DNA of 64,000 nt from Jeotgalibacillus sp. R-1-5s-1 (GTDB lineage Bacteria > Bacillota > Bacilli > Bacillales > Jeotgalibacillaceae). Every line of letters begins with the position of its first letter. The first letter of the stretch is position 1. This document shows, in pieces, positions 27,646 through 35,936 of this stretch. The translations under genes were made by a program, and so were the position numbers. The stretch is taken from assembly GCF_004405105.1 (NCBI RefSeq), contig NZ_SORW01000053.1:20780-84779 (forward strand), written 5' to 3'. The notes beneath the pieces were generated by a model. It saw nothing but the letters and a program-made list of their open reading frames with translations, did not search any database and was not told the origin of the DNA.

Positions 27646-29661
27646 TCAACTGCTCCTTTCACTCTCAACCTGATATTTCTCAATTTTGTAGTAGAGATTC
27701 CGTATTGAAATATCAAGATCTTTTGCAGCGGCAGTTTTATTGCCTTTATGTTTTTTTAATGTGGATCGGATAATCTCTTTTTCAACCCTTTCAAGTTGAT
27801 CCGCCAGTGATCCACTCAGCTCTTCTTCAGGCTCCTCGGAAGGATGAAGAGGAATCAGATGTTTTGGTTCTATCATGTCATCCTTCTGGTCCATAAATAT
27901 CATGGCACGGCTCAGAACGTTTTCAAGTTCCCGTATATTACCCGGCCAACTGTGCTCGTAAAGCTGTCTTAGCGCCTGGGCTGAAATCCCTTTAACATGT
28001 CTTCCGTATGACTGATTAAGCTTCTGAATCAGCCTGTCTGATATAGAAGGAATATCCATTTTATGAGAACGGAGCGGCGGAAGTTGAAGTGTCAGCCTCG
28101 ATAGGTGATAATACAATTCCTCCAGAAATCTCCCGTCCCCGATGGCACGTTCCAGATTGAAATTGGAAGCGGTGATGACTCTCGCCTTTAGCGGCACTTC
28201 ACCGGTCGTTCCAAGACGCCTGATCGTTTTCGACTCCAGCACGGATAGCAGCATCCTCTGCGCCTCAAGGCTCAGTTCTCCAATTTCATCAAGGAAAACC
28301 GTTCCTTCTCCAGCCTGTTCAAAGAATCCTTCTGAGGTTTCCCTGCCAAACAGTGCTTCCATCAGGTAGGCAGCAGGCATCGACCCGCAATTAACCCTGA
28401 CAAACGACTTATACTTTCTGTCACTTGCATTGTGAATAGCATGCGCGAAAAGCTCCTTCCCGCTGCCCGATTCCCCTCTGATTAAAACAGTCGTATTCGT
28501 TTTTGCTGCGACCTTTGCCTGTTCAGTAACCAGCATCATTTCATCGGACCGGCCGATAATATCTTCAAACGTGTATTTTGCTTCTAGTGAACGGATGATC
28601 CTTCTAGCGCGGTCAAGCTCAGAAGACAGCTCCTGAATTTCAGACATGTCATGAATGACCCCGACACTTCCTTTGAGCTGACCATTTACGATAATAGGGG
28701 CAACGTTTACCGCCACTTCTTTTTTATTCGGGCCGACAATCATCTTGACCCCTCGAACCGGCCGCCTCGTCTTCAATACCTTCATGTGCATACTTTCGCC
28801 TTCAAAGATATCAGTCGTTGCAGGCTGATTAATAACTTCACTTTCAGAAAGACCAGTGAGCCTGGTGTAGGCGGGATTGATGAGTAAACCTCTTCCGTGC
28901 TCGTCTACCACCGAGATCGCATCATCACTCGATTGGATGATCGCCTCAAGCATCATCTGAATTTCTTTCAGGTTCGTCATTTCCTCTGCAAGGTCCACAA
29001 CTTCAGTGATATCTTTAAAAACCGCAAAAGCCCCAATAATCTCCCCTTGATCGTTGATCATCGGGATTCGGGTTGTGACAACCTTCGCACCATTATCAAG
29101 GACAAGCTCCTGATGACTTTCCGTCCGACCTGTTTCAATAATTCTTGGAAGACCACTCAGCGGCACAACCTGATAAATGGACTGGTGCATCGCTTTTTCC
29201 CTGTCAATCCCGACCATCTCAGAAGCCCGGTCGTTAAACAGGATAATCCGGTGATCCTTATCAATACCGATCATCCCATCATGGGTTGAGTTCATCACAA
29301 GCTCTCTTATGTAGGAATCGTGTTCCAGATGACGGATAAGCGATTCTTTTTCAGTCAACAGCTGATAAACGAGTGATGCTACACTTCCTGGTATAAGTAC
29401 TGTGTTCTGGGATCTTGCTGCCCTCAAATCAATAAAGGTTTGATGATCCCCTGTTACATCTATAATAATATCTGTTTGATCTGTTAAATAATTACGCCAG
29501 TCACTTCCGGTCTGTATATCCATTGCACGTGCCAGTTCAAGCCCTGGTGCCTGGTTATTCCGGTCAACAACTGCATACACTTGAAACGCATCACTTTCTG
29601 CCATTACCTGCAGCAGGGCTTCCCCTCCCTGACCAGCTCCGACGATCAGCACTTTTTGCAA
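27646..29661 (-). CDS. bkdR: BkdR-like regulator with degenerate sigma-54 activator domain
   Basis: 671 residues. An N-terminal Rossmann-like domain (VGAGQGGEALL, about residues 1-110) is followed by two PAS domains (about 120-225 and 240-340), an AAA+ domain (about 375-600) and a Fis-type helix-turn-helix (about 635-665, NKTAAAKDLDISIRNLYYKI). Walker A GESGSGKE and Walker B GTVFLDEIG are intact. The stretch between ALFG and GFFEQAG is only RETSE, so the GAFTGA loop that contacts sigma-54 is gone. Where activators have FRxDLxxRL it reads FLEELYYHL, so both arginine-finger positions are lost. It likely still binds DNA as regulator of the bkd genes but probably not through sigma-54. Confidence 0.88.
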   Translation of the reverse strand: MQKVLIVGAGQGGEALLQVMAESDAFQVYAVVDRNNQAPGLELARAMDIQTGSDWRNYLTDQTDIIIDVTGDHQTFIDLRAARSQNTVLIPGSVASLVYQLLTEKESLIRHLEHDSYIRELVMNSTHDGMIGIDKDHRIILFNDRASEMVGIDREKAMHQSIYQVVPLSGLPRIIETGRTESHQELVLDNGAKVVTTRIPMINDQGEIIGAFAVFKDITEVVDLAEEMTNLKEIQMMLEAIIQSSDDAISVVDEHGRGLLINPAYTRLTGLSESEVINQPATTDIFEGESMHMKVLKTRRPVRGVKMIVGPNKKEVAVNVAPIIVNGQLKGSVGVIHDMSEIQELSSELDRARRIIRSLEAKYTFEDIIGRSDEMMLVTEQAKVAAKTNTTVLIRGESGSGKELFAHAIHNASDRKYKSFVRVNCGSMPAAYLMEALFGRETSEGFFEQAGEGTVFLDEIGELSLEAQRMLLSVLESKTIRRLGTTGEVPLKARVITASNFNLERAIGDGRFLEELYYHLSRLTLQLPPLRSHKMDIPSISDRLIQKLNQSYGRHVKGISAQALRQLYEHSWPGNIRELENVLSRAMIFMDQKDDMIEPKHLIPLHPSEEPEEELSGSLADQLERVEKEIIRSTLKKHKGNKTAAAKDLDISIRNLYYKIEKYQVESERSS

Positions 29662-29710
29662 TTTATTTCATCCCTTCTGTTCGATAACGCAACTTCTTGC
29701 AACCTTCTTC

Positions 29711-29739
29711 ATTGTACATGAAAGCCTTTTCCTTGACAA
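29711..29739 (-). promoter_or_regulatory. Sigma-A type promoter of bkdR-ptb-bkd
   Basis: Minus-strand TTGTCA (29734-29739), 17 bases, TACAAT (29711-29716). Its -35 box shares five bases with the -35 of the divergent yqzF promoter. Confidence 0.65.
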
Positions 29740-29761
29740 TCTTTTTTCTACAGAGCATAGT
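29733..29761 (+). promoter_or_regulatory. Promoter of yqzF, back-to-back with bkdR promoter
   Basis: TTGACA (29733-29738), 17 bases, CATAGT (29756-29761). The -35 is perfect and the -10 partial. Confidence 0.5.
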
Positions 29762-29793
29762 CATAGCATAACCATGTTCTAAGGAGTAATTGT

Positions 29794-30042
29794 ATGGCAA
29801 GAATCGCAGCATTAATCGTCCTGTTAATCCCCGGCGTTATCGCGGCTTACGGCATTAAGCTGATGCGGGATATGTTTTTCGGTATTCAGGCTTCATGGAT
29901 GCCTGCCCTGTGGCTGCAGTTTGTTGCAGGTCTTATTATGTTCATCATCGGAATCGGTTTTATCGGAGGCTTCCTCCTGCACCGGGATCGCAAAAACAAT
30001 AAAGTGCAAAAACGGTTTCAAAAAGAAAATAAACGCCCATAG
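29794..30042 (+). CDS. yqzF: DUF2627 membrane protein YqzF
   Basis: 82-residue protein with two membrane helices (about residues 2-22 and 42-66) and a basic tail HRDRKNNKVQKRFQKENK. A TAAGGAG site lies upstream of the ATG. Matches the DUF2627 family found in the same place in B. subtilis, between bkdR and the phosphodiesterase gene. Function unknown. It is divergent from bkdR, and ends in a terminator shared with yqiK. Confidence 0.85.
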   Translation: MARIAALIVLLIPGVIAAYGIKLMRDMFFGIQASWMPALWLQFVAGLIMFIIGIGFIGGFLLHRDRKNNKVQKRFQKENKRP

Positions 30043-30043
30043 T

Positions 30044-30083
30044 AAAAGAGCCTGTCTCAGCATTCTCTGAGACAGGCTCTTTT
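30044..30083. terminator. Bidirectional terminator between yqzF and yqiK
   Basis: Perfect 17-bp stem AAAAGAGCCTGTCTCAG with its complement and a 6-base loop, serving both convergent genes. Confidence 0.9.
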
Positions 30084-30098
30084 AGTTTCGCAGTCAAT

Positions 30099-30818
30099 TC
30101 ATTTCTCTTTCTTCAACTGAAGTGCCCTGCCCGGAAAATCAGTAATCACACCAGAAAGGCCAGCATCCATCCACTTTTGAATAAGGGATACCTGATTCAG
30201 CGTGTACAACCTGACAGGGAAACCGTGTCGCTGGCAATCGCGCATTAACTGCTCAGTCATCACCCGGTAATTGGCATGAATGGCATCTGCTCCGATCGTC
30301 TGCTGAAGCAACAGCGGATTCACTCCTTTTTTATTGTAAATAAAGGCGACTTCAGATGGGGAATCCAGCTTTTTCAGCGTTGTGACACTGTCGAGGTTGA
30401 AGGAGGAATACACAATTCTGTTATCTAATTTAAACTCTGCAACTTTTTGCAAAATCTCTTTTTCCATTCCCTCATAGCGTACTTTATCGTTTTTCAATTC
30501 AATATGGCACATAATCGCTTCATTTTGCAGCCAGTGAAGCACCTCATCAAGCATAGGTATTTTTTCCGTTCTTAAGAATCGGCTCTTTTTTATTTTCAAC
30601 TGTCTTAATTCTTTTAAAGTGAGGTCTTTTACATATCCTGTTCCATCAGTTGTCCTGTTAACGGTTTCATCATGAATGACAACCAGCTCTCCATCCTTAG
30701 ACCGCTGAACATCAAGTTCAATCGCATCACACCCGGCAACAACCGCTTTTTTAAACGCCTTCATTGTATTTTCCGGGTAATGTCCGGAATCCCCGCGATG
30801 AGCAATAATTTGAGACAT
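30099..30818 (-). CDS. yqiK: Glycerophosphodiester phosphodiesterase (YqiK/UgpQ type)
   Basis: 239-residue cytosolic GDPD enzyme hydrolysing glycerophosphodiesters to glycerol 3-phosphate and an alcohol. The start at ATG 30818 follows AAGGGGG. Motifs in order: IAHRGDSGHYPENT with catalytic His and Arg, the metal-ligand CDAIELDVQRSKDGELVVIHD with the second catalytic histidine, CHIELK, and the C-terminal TLNQVSLIQKWMDAGLSGVITDFP. No signal peptide, unlike secreted GlpQ. Confidence 0.92.
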   Translation of the reverse strand: MSQIIAHRGDSGHYPENTMKAFKKAVVAGCDAIELDVQRSKDGELVVIHDETVNRTTDGTGYVKDLTLKELRQLKIKKSRFLRTEKIPMLDEVLHWLQNEAIMCHIELKNDKVRYEGMEKEILQKVAEFKLDNRIVYSSFNLDSVTTLKKLDSPSEVAFIYNKKGVNPLLLQQTIGADAIHANYRVMTEQLMRDCQRHGFPVRLYTLNQVSLIQKWMDAGLSGVITDFPGRALQLKKEK

Positions 30819-30893
30819 AAAGTATCCCCCTTCCGTTAGTAACTGTATTCCCCGCAAATTTACAATATACGCGTCTTTAGCTGCTTACAGGCA

Positions 30894-30933
30894 TAAAAAA
30901 ACAAGCCGCAGCCCATTGACTAACGACTTGTTC
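30894..30933 (-). terminator. Terminator of spo0A
   Basis: Minus-strand stem ACAAGTCG / CGGCTTGT (one G-T pair) around a 15-base loop, followed by TTTTTTT. Confidence 0.75.
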
Positions 30934-30937
30934 GTAT

Positions 30938-31723
30938 TCAGCTTGCTTTATGCTCTAGTCTCAGCTTATCAGCCACCATCGCAATGAATTCTGAATTGGT
31001 TGGCTTTGATTTCACTGCGGAAACGGTGTAGCCGAAAAGATTTGAAATCGCTTCAACATTGCCGCGGTTCCAGGCTACTTCAATCGCGTGACGGATGGCA
31101 CGCTCCACGCGGGATGATGTTGTATTGTATTTTTTCGCAATATCAGGATACAGAATTTTTGTGATGGAGCCAAGCAATTCAATATCATGATACACCATTG
31201 AAATGGCTTCTCTTAAGTACATGTAACCCTTAATGTGAGCAGGCACACCAATTTCATGAATCACACCTGTAATACTTGCGTCCAGATTTGGTTTTCTTTG
31301 AGGCGATTTAACGGGCTTTGAAGAGTTCGATCGCGATAGTGGATTCTTTTTACCCTGAACCTGTCTGATTGTCTGAACAAGATTTTCCATATCAAAAGGC
31401 TTCAGGATAAAATAAGAGGCACCCAGCTCAACCGCTTTCGTTGTGACATCTTCCTGACCAAAAGCAGTCAGCATGATCACGTTTGGTTGTTTATCCAGGT
31501 CCATTTCCTTCAGTCTCTGCAGAGCATTTAGTCCGTCAATGTGTGGCATGATAATATCCAACAGACACACATCGGCATCCGTTGTTTCGATCAGGTCAAG
31601 AAACTCCTGACCGTTATAGGCAGTAGCTGCAACCTCCATATCCGGCTGCTCTGAAATAAACTGTTCAAGCGTTGATACAAGTTCCCGATTGTCATCAATA
31701 ATGCAAACCTTGATTTTCTCCAC
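30938..31723 (-). CDS. spo0A: Sporulation master response regulator Spo0A
   Basis: 261 residues. The N-terminal receiver has acidic residues IIDDNRE and phospho-acceptor Asp56 in CLLDIIMP, plus the conserved Thr and Lys (MLTAFGQ, ILKPFDM). A linker leads to the Spo0A-specific DNA-binding domain with [19 protein letters not shown] as recognition helix. The start is GTG 31723 behind GGAGG at eight bases. It controls entry into sporulation and binds TGTCGAA boxes, two of which lie upstream. Its position before spoIVB is conserved in endospore formers. Confidence 0.98.
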   Translation of the reverse strand: MEKIKVCIIDDNRELVSTLEQFISEQPDMEVAATAYNGQEFLDLIETTDADVCLLDIIMPHIDGLNALQRLKEMDLDKQPNVIMLTAFGQEDVTTKAVELGASYFILKPFDMENLVQTIRQVQGKKNPLSRSNSSKPVKSPQRKPNLDASITGVIHEIGVPAHIKGYMYLREAISMVYHDIELLGSITKILYPDIAKKYNTTSSRVERAIRHAIEVAWNRGNVEAISNLFGYTVSAVKSKPTNSEFIAMVADKLRLEHKAS

Positions 31724-31763
31724 CCAAAATTCCTCCTCAAATTAAATTGCCTTTGAATAAGGG

Positions 31764-31891
31764 TTCGACACTAATTGTTAATCCCCTTTTTTATCTTATA
31801 ATATTTTTCATAAAAATAGGGGTTTTCTCCAAAATCCTTTAAGAAACTTTATTTTTCGATATATTTCAACATAATTAAACATATTGTCGAA
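31764..31891 (-). promoter_or_regulatory. spo0A upstream region with two 0A boxes
   Basis: The 7-base 0A-box core TGTCGAA occurs on the minus strand at 31764-31770 and on the plus strand at 31885-31891, 115 bases apart and in opposite orientation. This fits autoregulation by Spo0A~P. I could not find a convincing sigma-H or sigma-A promoter in the AT-rich sequence between. Confidence 0.5.
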
Positions 31892-31951
31892 TTACTTTTA
31901 TGTAGTGTAACATCCTTTTGAAAAAAATACCACCCCTCCTCCTGATTTATT

Positions 31952-31986
31952 AAAAATCAGCCCTGTCTGACTGTTTGGACAGGGCT
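31952..31986 (-). terminator. Terminator of spoIVB
   Basis: Minus-strand stem AGCCCTGTC / GACAGGGCT followed by GATTTTTAA. Confidence 0.75.
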
Positions 31987-31997
31987 TACGATCATGA

Positions 31998-33011
31998 TCA
32001 GGAAACTTTTTCTTCACTCTTCAGCATATCATCTATAAATAGAGCATAACCGGAATGAGGATCATGGATGAGCACATGTGACACTGCACCAGCGATTTTA
32101 TCGTTTTGAATGACCGGACTTCCGCTCATCCCCTGTATAATGCCACCCGTTTCATCAAGCAGCCTTTGATCCGTCACCTTAATCATCATTCCCCTGCCGC
32201 CCCCTGGGATTTCTGCATCAAGATGAACAATTTCGATCTCAAAAGCTTCAATCTGATGATTTTTAATGACCGTCAGGATTTCTGCCTTCCCAGGTTGTAT
32301 CTCATTTTTTGACGCGGTATCCAGTGGTTGATCAAACAGCGGATTACGGATCGCTTCATATACATTTCCGTAAATGCCGGTATTAACATTCTCCCTTATT
32401 TCCCCTATTGCTTTTTCTTCCGAAGAAAATAGAGCGATCTTTCCGCCTGGTTTACCCGCACTGCTTTTTTGAACCGACTCGATCTTTGCATTTAAAATGG
32501 TTCCATCAGCCATCTCAACCGGTTTTCTTGTATGCATATCCGTCACAATATGTCCAAGCGCCCCAAAACCGAGTGTCGAAGGATTAATATAGGTGATTGT
32601 GCCAACTCCCTGCGTTTCATTTCTGATATAGAGGCCAAGCTGCGCTTTATTGTTTTTACCCAGCACGACCGGTACGGTTTTTACAACCGGTTTCTTTGCA
32701 CGGATAACCTCAACCTGAAGTTGCTGTTGATCCGGCTTCACCCCGGCAAGAACACGATTGACATCCCCGGCGTTTTTCACCTTCTGCTGTTCAATTTTGC
32801 TGATTCTGTCCCCAACCTGAATCCCCGCTTCCTCAGCTGGCGACCCACTGCTCTCACCGGCAGTTACCGGGTGAAAGCCCGCAACAATGACGCCGTCTGC
32901 GTGCATCGTAATCCCAATTGAATGACCACCCGGAATTAATTCGACTGCATAGGCAAGACTCGAAAACGGAATAATAAACAAGATACAACAGACAAGAACC
33001 AGCTTTTTCAT
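31998..33011 (-). CDS. spoIVB: SpoIVB peptidase (S55), sigma-K checkpoint signal
   Basis: Serine peptidase secreted from the forespore into the intermembrane space, where it triggers pro-sigma-K processing. About 337 residues, start at ATG 33011 (or 33014) after GGGAGG. An N-terminal membrane anchor (KKLVLVCCILFIIPFSSLAYA) is followed by a PDZ domain (SPAEEAGIQVGDRISKI) and the S55 domain, whose nucleophile lies in GMSGSPV near residue 295. It is clearly shorter than the B. subtilis protein (about 426 residues), mainly before the PDZ domain. The domain order and spo0A neighbourhood make the call firm. Confidence 0.93.
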   Translation of the reverse strand: MKKLVLVCCILFIIPFSSLAYAVELIPGGHSIGITMHADGVIVAGFHPVTAGESSGSPAEEAGIQVGDRISKIEQQKVKNAGDVNRVLAGVKPDQQQLQVEVIRAKKPVVKTVPVVLGKNNKAQLGLYIRNETQGVGTITYINPSTLGFGALGHIVTDMHTRKPVEMADGTILNAKIESVQKSSAGKPGGKIALFSSEEKAIGEIRENVNTGIYGNVYEAIRNPLFDQPLDTASKNEIQPGKAEILTVIKNHQIEAFEIEIVHLDAEIPGGGRGMMIKVTDQRLLDETGGIIQGMSGSPVIQNDKIAGAVSHVLIHDPHSGYALFIDDMLKSEEKVS

Positions 33012-33081
33012 CATCTTCCCTCCCTTCATCGTTCTATCTTAATGTGAGCGAAACGATATCGGATTATAACGCCATGAACAT

Positions 33082-33112
33082 AAAAAAGCCACCCGTAATT
33101 GGATGGCTTTAA
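33082..33112 (-). terminator. Terminator of recN
   Basis: Minus-strand stem AAAGCCATCC / GGGTGGCTTT (G-T pair) with a 6-base loop followed by TTTTTT. Confidence 0.8.
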
Positions 33113-33120
33113 CTATACGT

Positions 33121-34809
33121 CTATACAGTTGATTTTTTTATTGAATGAGCAAGATCAAGCAGTTCTTCTGCGTGACTGATTGTTAAATCAGTAATTTCAA
33201 CACCTGAAATCATTCTGCTGATTTCTCTCACCCTCTCCTGCTTTTCAAGCGGCAGGACATGTGTGGTCGTGCGGTCATTTTTAATTTCCTTTGATATGAA
33301 CAGGTGACGGTCACTTATGGCAGCCACCTGAGGCAGATGCGAAATACACATTACCTGCGAATGGGTGGATATTGAGTAAATTTTTTCTGCAATCGCCTGT
33401 GCCACCCGTCCACTCACGCCGGTGTCAACCTCATCAAATATGATAGATGTGATTCCCTGATGCTGTGAGAAGATCGTTTTCAAAGCAAGCATCATCCGTG
33501 AAATTTCTCCGCCGGAAGCAACTTTGATTAACGGTTTCAGCGGCTCACCTGGATTGGTTGAGATGTAAAATTCAATCTGGTCCATCCCATCCTGACGAAA
33601 ATTCCCCGACTCGGCAAACCGAACTTCAAATACAGCTTTATCCATATAAAGGGCTTTTAATTCAGAATGAATTTCTTTTGTCAGCTGTTCTGACCATTTC
33701 TTGCGGAGCCTTGTCAGGTTTTCCCCTTCAAGCTGAAGATCTTTTTCTGCTGAATGCAGCTTTTTCTGAAGCTCCTCTAATGAAGAGTCGCGGTTCAAGA
33801 TCGATTCAATTTCCTCTTCAATAGCCGAATAATATTCCATGATCTCTTCAATAGATGATCCATATTTTCTTTTCAGCTGATTAATTTCGTTCAGTCGCTC
33901 TTCAATAATCTGAAGCCGTTCAGGATCATATTCCAGATTATCAAGCTGTTGACGGATCGTCCGCGCTGCATCCTCAAGCATATAAAACTGACTGCTGACA
34001 GCTTCGCTTACTCCCTGAATGTCCTGATCAATATCACCGGCCTGTTCAAGGTTAGACATTGCGAGCCCTACCCAGTCGAGTCCCTTCTGTTCACCCTGAA
34101 GCGCATTATAAGCAGTCTGCAGAGAATCAAAAAGTCTTTCGAAATTGGATAACTTTGTTTTTTCCTCGAGCAGTTCTTCGTCTTCATTTATGGTCAGGTT
34201 CGCTTTTTCTATTTCCTGATATTGAAACTGGATCAGATCCAGACGGTGCGCCATCTGCTGATCATTTTCAGAAAGTGATCGTATCTGCTTTCTTAAATCA
34301 TCGTATAGCCTGTATACTTCACTGTAATTTGAACGCGCAGCTGAAATGTCACTGCCGCCAAACTGGTCAAGCAAATGAATATGTAATTGTTCGTCCATCA
34401 GCTCCTGGCTCTCGTGCTGGCCGTGAATATCAATTAAAGCCGAGCCAACTTCCCTAAGGATGGCAATCGTGACAAGCTTCCCGTTAATTCTGCATGCACT
34501 TTTACCGCTGACAGAGATGTCTCTTTTCAGTAAGATCATGTCATCTTCAATTTCGATGCCGAATTGTTCGCATCTTTCATAAACAGGATGTGCAGTTGGT
34601 ACGGTAAATACCCCTTCAATCTCAGCTTTTTTTTCACCATGGCGAACAAATTCTGCGGATCCCCTGCCTCCTGCAAGCAGCTGGATAGCATCAATAATAA
34701 TGGATTTACCCGCTCCGGTTTCACCTGTTAATACTGTCAACCCTTCTTCAAAAGAAAGTGACAACTCTTCAATAATCGCAAAATTCCTTATCGATAAGTC
34801 TTGAAGCAT
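33121..34809 (-). CDS. recN: DNA repair protein RecN
   Basis: 562-residue SMC-like ATPase acting early at double-strand breaks. Walker A GETGAGKS lies near residue 30, long coiled-coil arms occupy roughly residues 155-370, followed by the ABC signature ASGGEISRMMLALK and Walker B IIFDEVDTGVSGRVA. The gene order ahrC-recN-spoIVB-spo0A is conserved in Bacillus. It lies 17 bases after ahrC, so co-transcription is likely. Confidence 0.96.
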   Translation of the reverse strand: MLQDLSIRNFAIIEELSLSFEEGLTVLTGETGAGKSIIIDAIQLLAGGRGSAEFVRHGEKKAEIEGVFTVPTAHPVYERCEQFGIEIEDDMILLKRDISVSGKSACRINGKLVTIAILREVGSALIDIHGQHESQELMDEQLHIHLLDQFGGSDISAARSNYSEVYRLYDDLRKQIRSLSENDQQMAHRLDLIQFQYQEIEKANLTINEDEELLEEKTKLSNFERLFDSLQTAYNALQGEQKGLDWVGLAMSNLEQAGDIDQDIQGVSEAVSSQFYMLEDAARTIRQQLDNLEYDPERLQIIEERLNEINQLKRKYGSSIEEIMEYYSAIEEEIESILNRDSSLEELQKKLHSAEKDLQLEGENLTRLRKKWSEQLTKEIHSELKALYMDKAVFEVRFAESGNFRQDGMDQIEFYISTNPGEPLKPLIKVASGGEISRMMLALKTIFSQHQGITSIIFDEVDTGVSGRVAQAIAEKIYSISTHSQVMCISHLPQVAAISDRHLFISKEIKNDRTTTHVLPLEKQERVREISRMISGVEITDLTISHAEELLDLAHSIKKSTV

Positions 34810-34826
34810 TCCAAATCACCTCTATT

Positions 34827-35279
34827 TTAGAGCATATCAAGAAAACGCTGGGAAATCACTTTTGATTCATCCTCAGTGCGGCAGATAATCAGGCACGTAT
34901 CATCTCCACAAATTGTCCCTAAAATTTCTTCCCAGTCAAGGTTGTCAATTAAAGCCCCAATGGCATTAGCGTTACCCGGCAGTGTTTTCATCACAAGCAG
35001 ATGACCGGCCCCATCGATTCTTACGAAGGCATCAGTCAGTGTACGCTTTAATTTCTGAAGCGGATTAAAGCGCTGGTCAGCAGGCAGACTGTATTTGTAT
35101 CGTCCGTCCATCATCGGCACCTTTACGAGATGCAGTTCTTTGATGTCACGTGAGATGGTAGCCTGCGTAACTGGAAATCCTGCATTTTTGAGCTCATCGA
35201 CAAGCTCGTCCTGGGTTTCGATGTCGTTATTGACAATGATTTCTCTGATTTTGATATGACGCTGTCCTTTGTTGATCAT
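34827..35279 (-). CDS. argR: Arginine repressor AhrC/ArgR
   Basis: 150-residue hexameric regulator of arginine synthesis and breakdown. The start at ATG 35279 ([15 protein letters not shown]) has GGAG at eight bases; a GTG nine bases earlier has none. An N-terminal winged helix ([27 protein letters not shown]) binds ARG boxes; the C-terminal domain [13 protein letters not shown] holds the arginine-binding aspartates. It may regulate artPQM in this window, though I could not identify a convincing operator there. Confidence 0.95.
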   Translation of the reverse strand: MINKGQRHIKIREIIVNNDIETQDELVDELKNAGFPVTQATISRDIKELHLVKVPMMDGRYKYSLPADQRFNPLQKLKRTLTDAFVRIDGAGHLLVMKTLPGNANAIGALIDNLDWEEILGTICGDDTCLIICRTEDESKVISQRFLDML

Positions 35280-35424
35280 GTTGTTCACTCCGTCTGTATG
35301 AATATTTATACTTAATTATACACTTATAGTATCGTATTCGTATTGATTTGTACATAAATGGGCTGGGGGAATTGTGGAAGTTTTGAATGGATTATGTAGT
35401 ATTTTAGGGGAATACTGATGTAAA

Positions 35425-35770
35425 ACCGGTCTGGACTCACCCTTCGCTCATTGTCTAGCTGCGGCGACTAGCCCCTCGAGGTCATAAGTCAAAGCTGAAC
35501 GAGGGCGAAGATCAGCCCTCTTTTCATCTTCGCCTTATGCTTGTCGGGGCTGGACGAGTCACCTCCACTTTTCTTGGTGTCTAGCTGCGGCGACTAGCCC
35601 CTCGAGGTCATAAGTCAAAGCTGAACGAGGGCGAAGATCAGCCCTCTTTTCATCTTCGCCTTATGCTTGTCGGGGCTGGACGAGTCGCCTCCGCTTTTCT
35701 AAGGCCGCGCGGTGAGCCAGCTTGCGCTCCGCGCTACGCTGTCTCACCTGTCGCTTCTCTGCGTAGAGAG
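35425..35770. repeat. Composite repeat copy 4: B module with two tandem A modules
   Basis: Two A modules of 109 bp (35452-35560 and 35578-35686) appear identical base for base, with a 126-bp period. The joint is CCTCCACTTTTCTTGG, a variant of the CCTCCGCTTTTC that follows the second copy. The B remainder (35687-about 35770) has apical hairpin GCGC-TCC-GCGC within AGC/GCT ends. The left part GGTCTGGACTCAC has no complementary right arm; the right end is degraded (GCGTAGAGAG in place of GCAGGAGTCT). With flanks it fills most of the 640-bp gap between ahrC and tlyA. Confidence 0.9.
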
Positions 35771-35897
35771 TTTTCATGTAAGCCAAGCCCTTTGGGTAGA
35801 TCAACTCGCTCAGCTCTAAAGATTTAAATTCTTAGAAGTGAGATGGGGAGTTTGATCCGCTATTGCTTTATTTTATTGATGACAGGTGACTTTTTAA
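35771..35897. other. Gap between repeat copy 4 and tlyA terminator
   Basis: Holds only an imperfect inverted pair GATCAACTC / GAGTTTGATC; no coding frame or promoter recognised. Confidence 0.4.
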
Positions 35898-35936
35898 TAA
35901 AAAGAAAACAGCTGTGGTGTCAGCTGTTTTCCTTTT
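35898..35936 (-). terminator. Terminator of dxs-tlyA
   Basis: Stem GAAAACAGCTG / CAGCTGTTTTC followed on the minus strand by CTTTTTATT. The tlyA stop codon lies inside the hairpin. Confidence 0.85.

Noticed and set aside
29680..29700. GG...TTGC pattern (AGGTTGCAAGAAGTTGCG) upstream of bkdR as a sigma-54 promoter
   Set aside because: The GG to GC distance is 14 rather than 12 bases and TGGCAC is not matched; a clear sigma-A promoter is present instead.
35452..35686. Tandem A modules as a CRISPR array
   Set aside because: Two long units with a 17-base joint, no short repeats with varied spacers, no cas genes.
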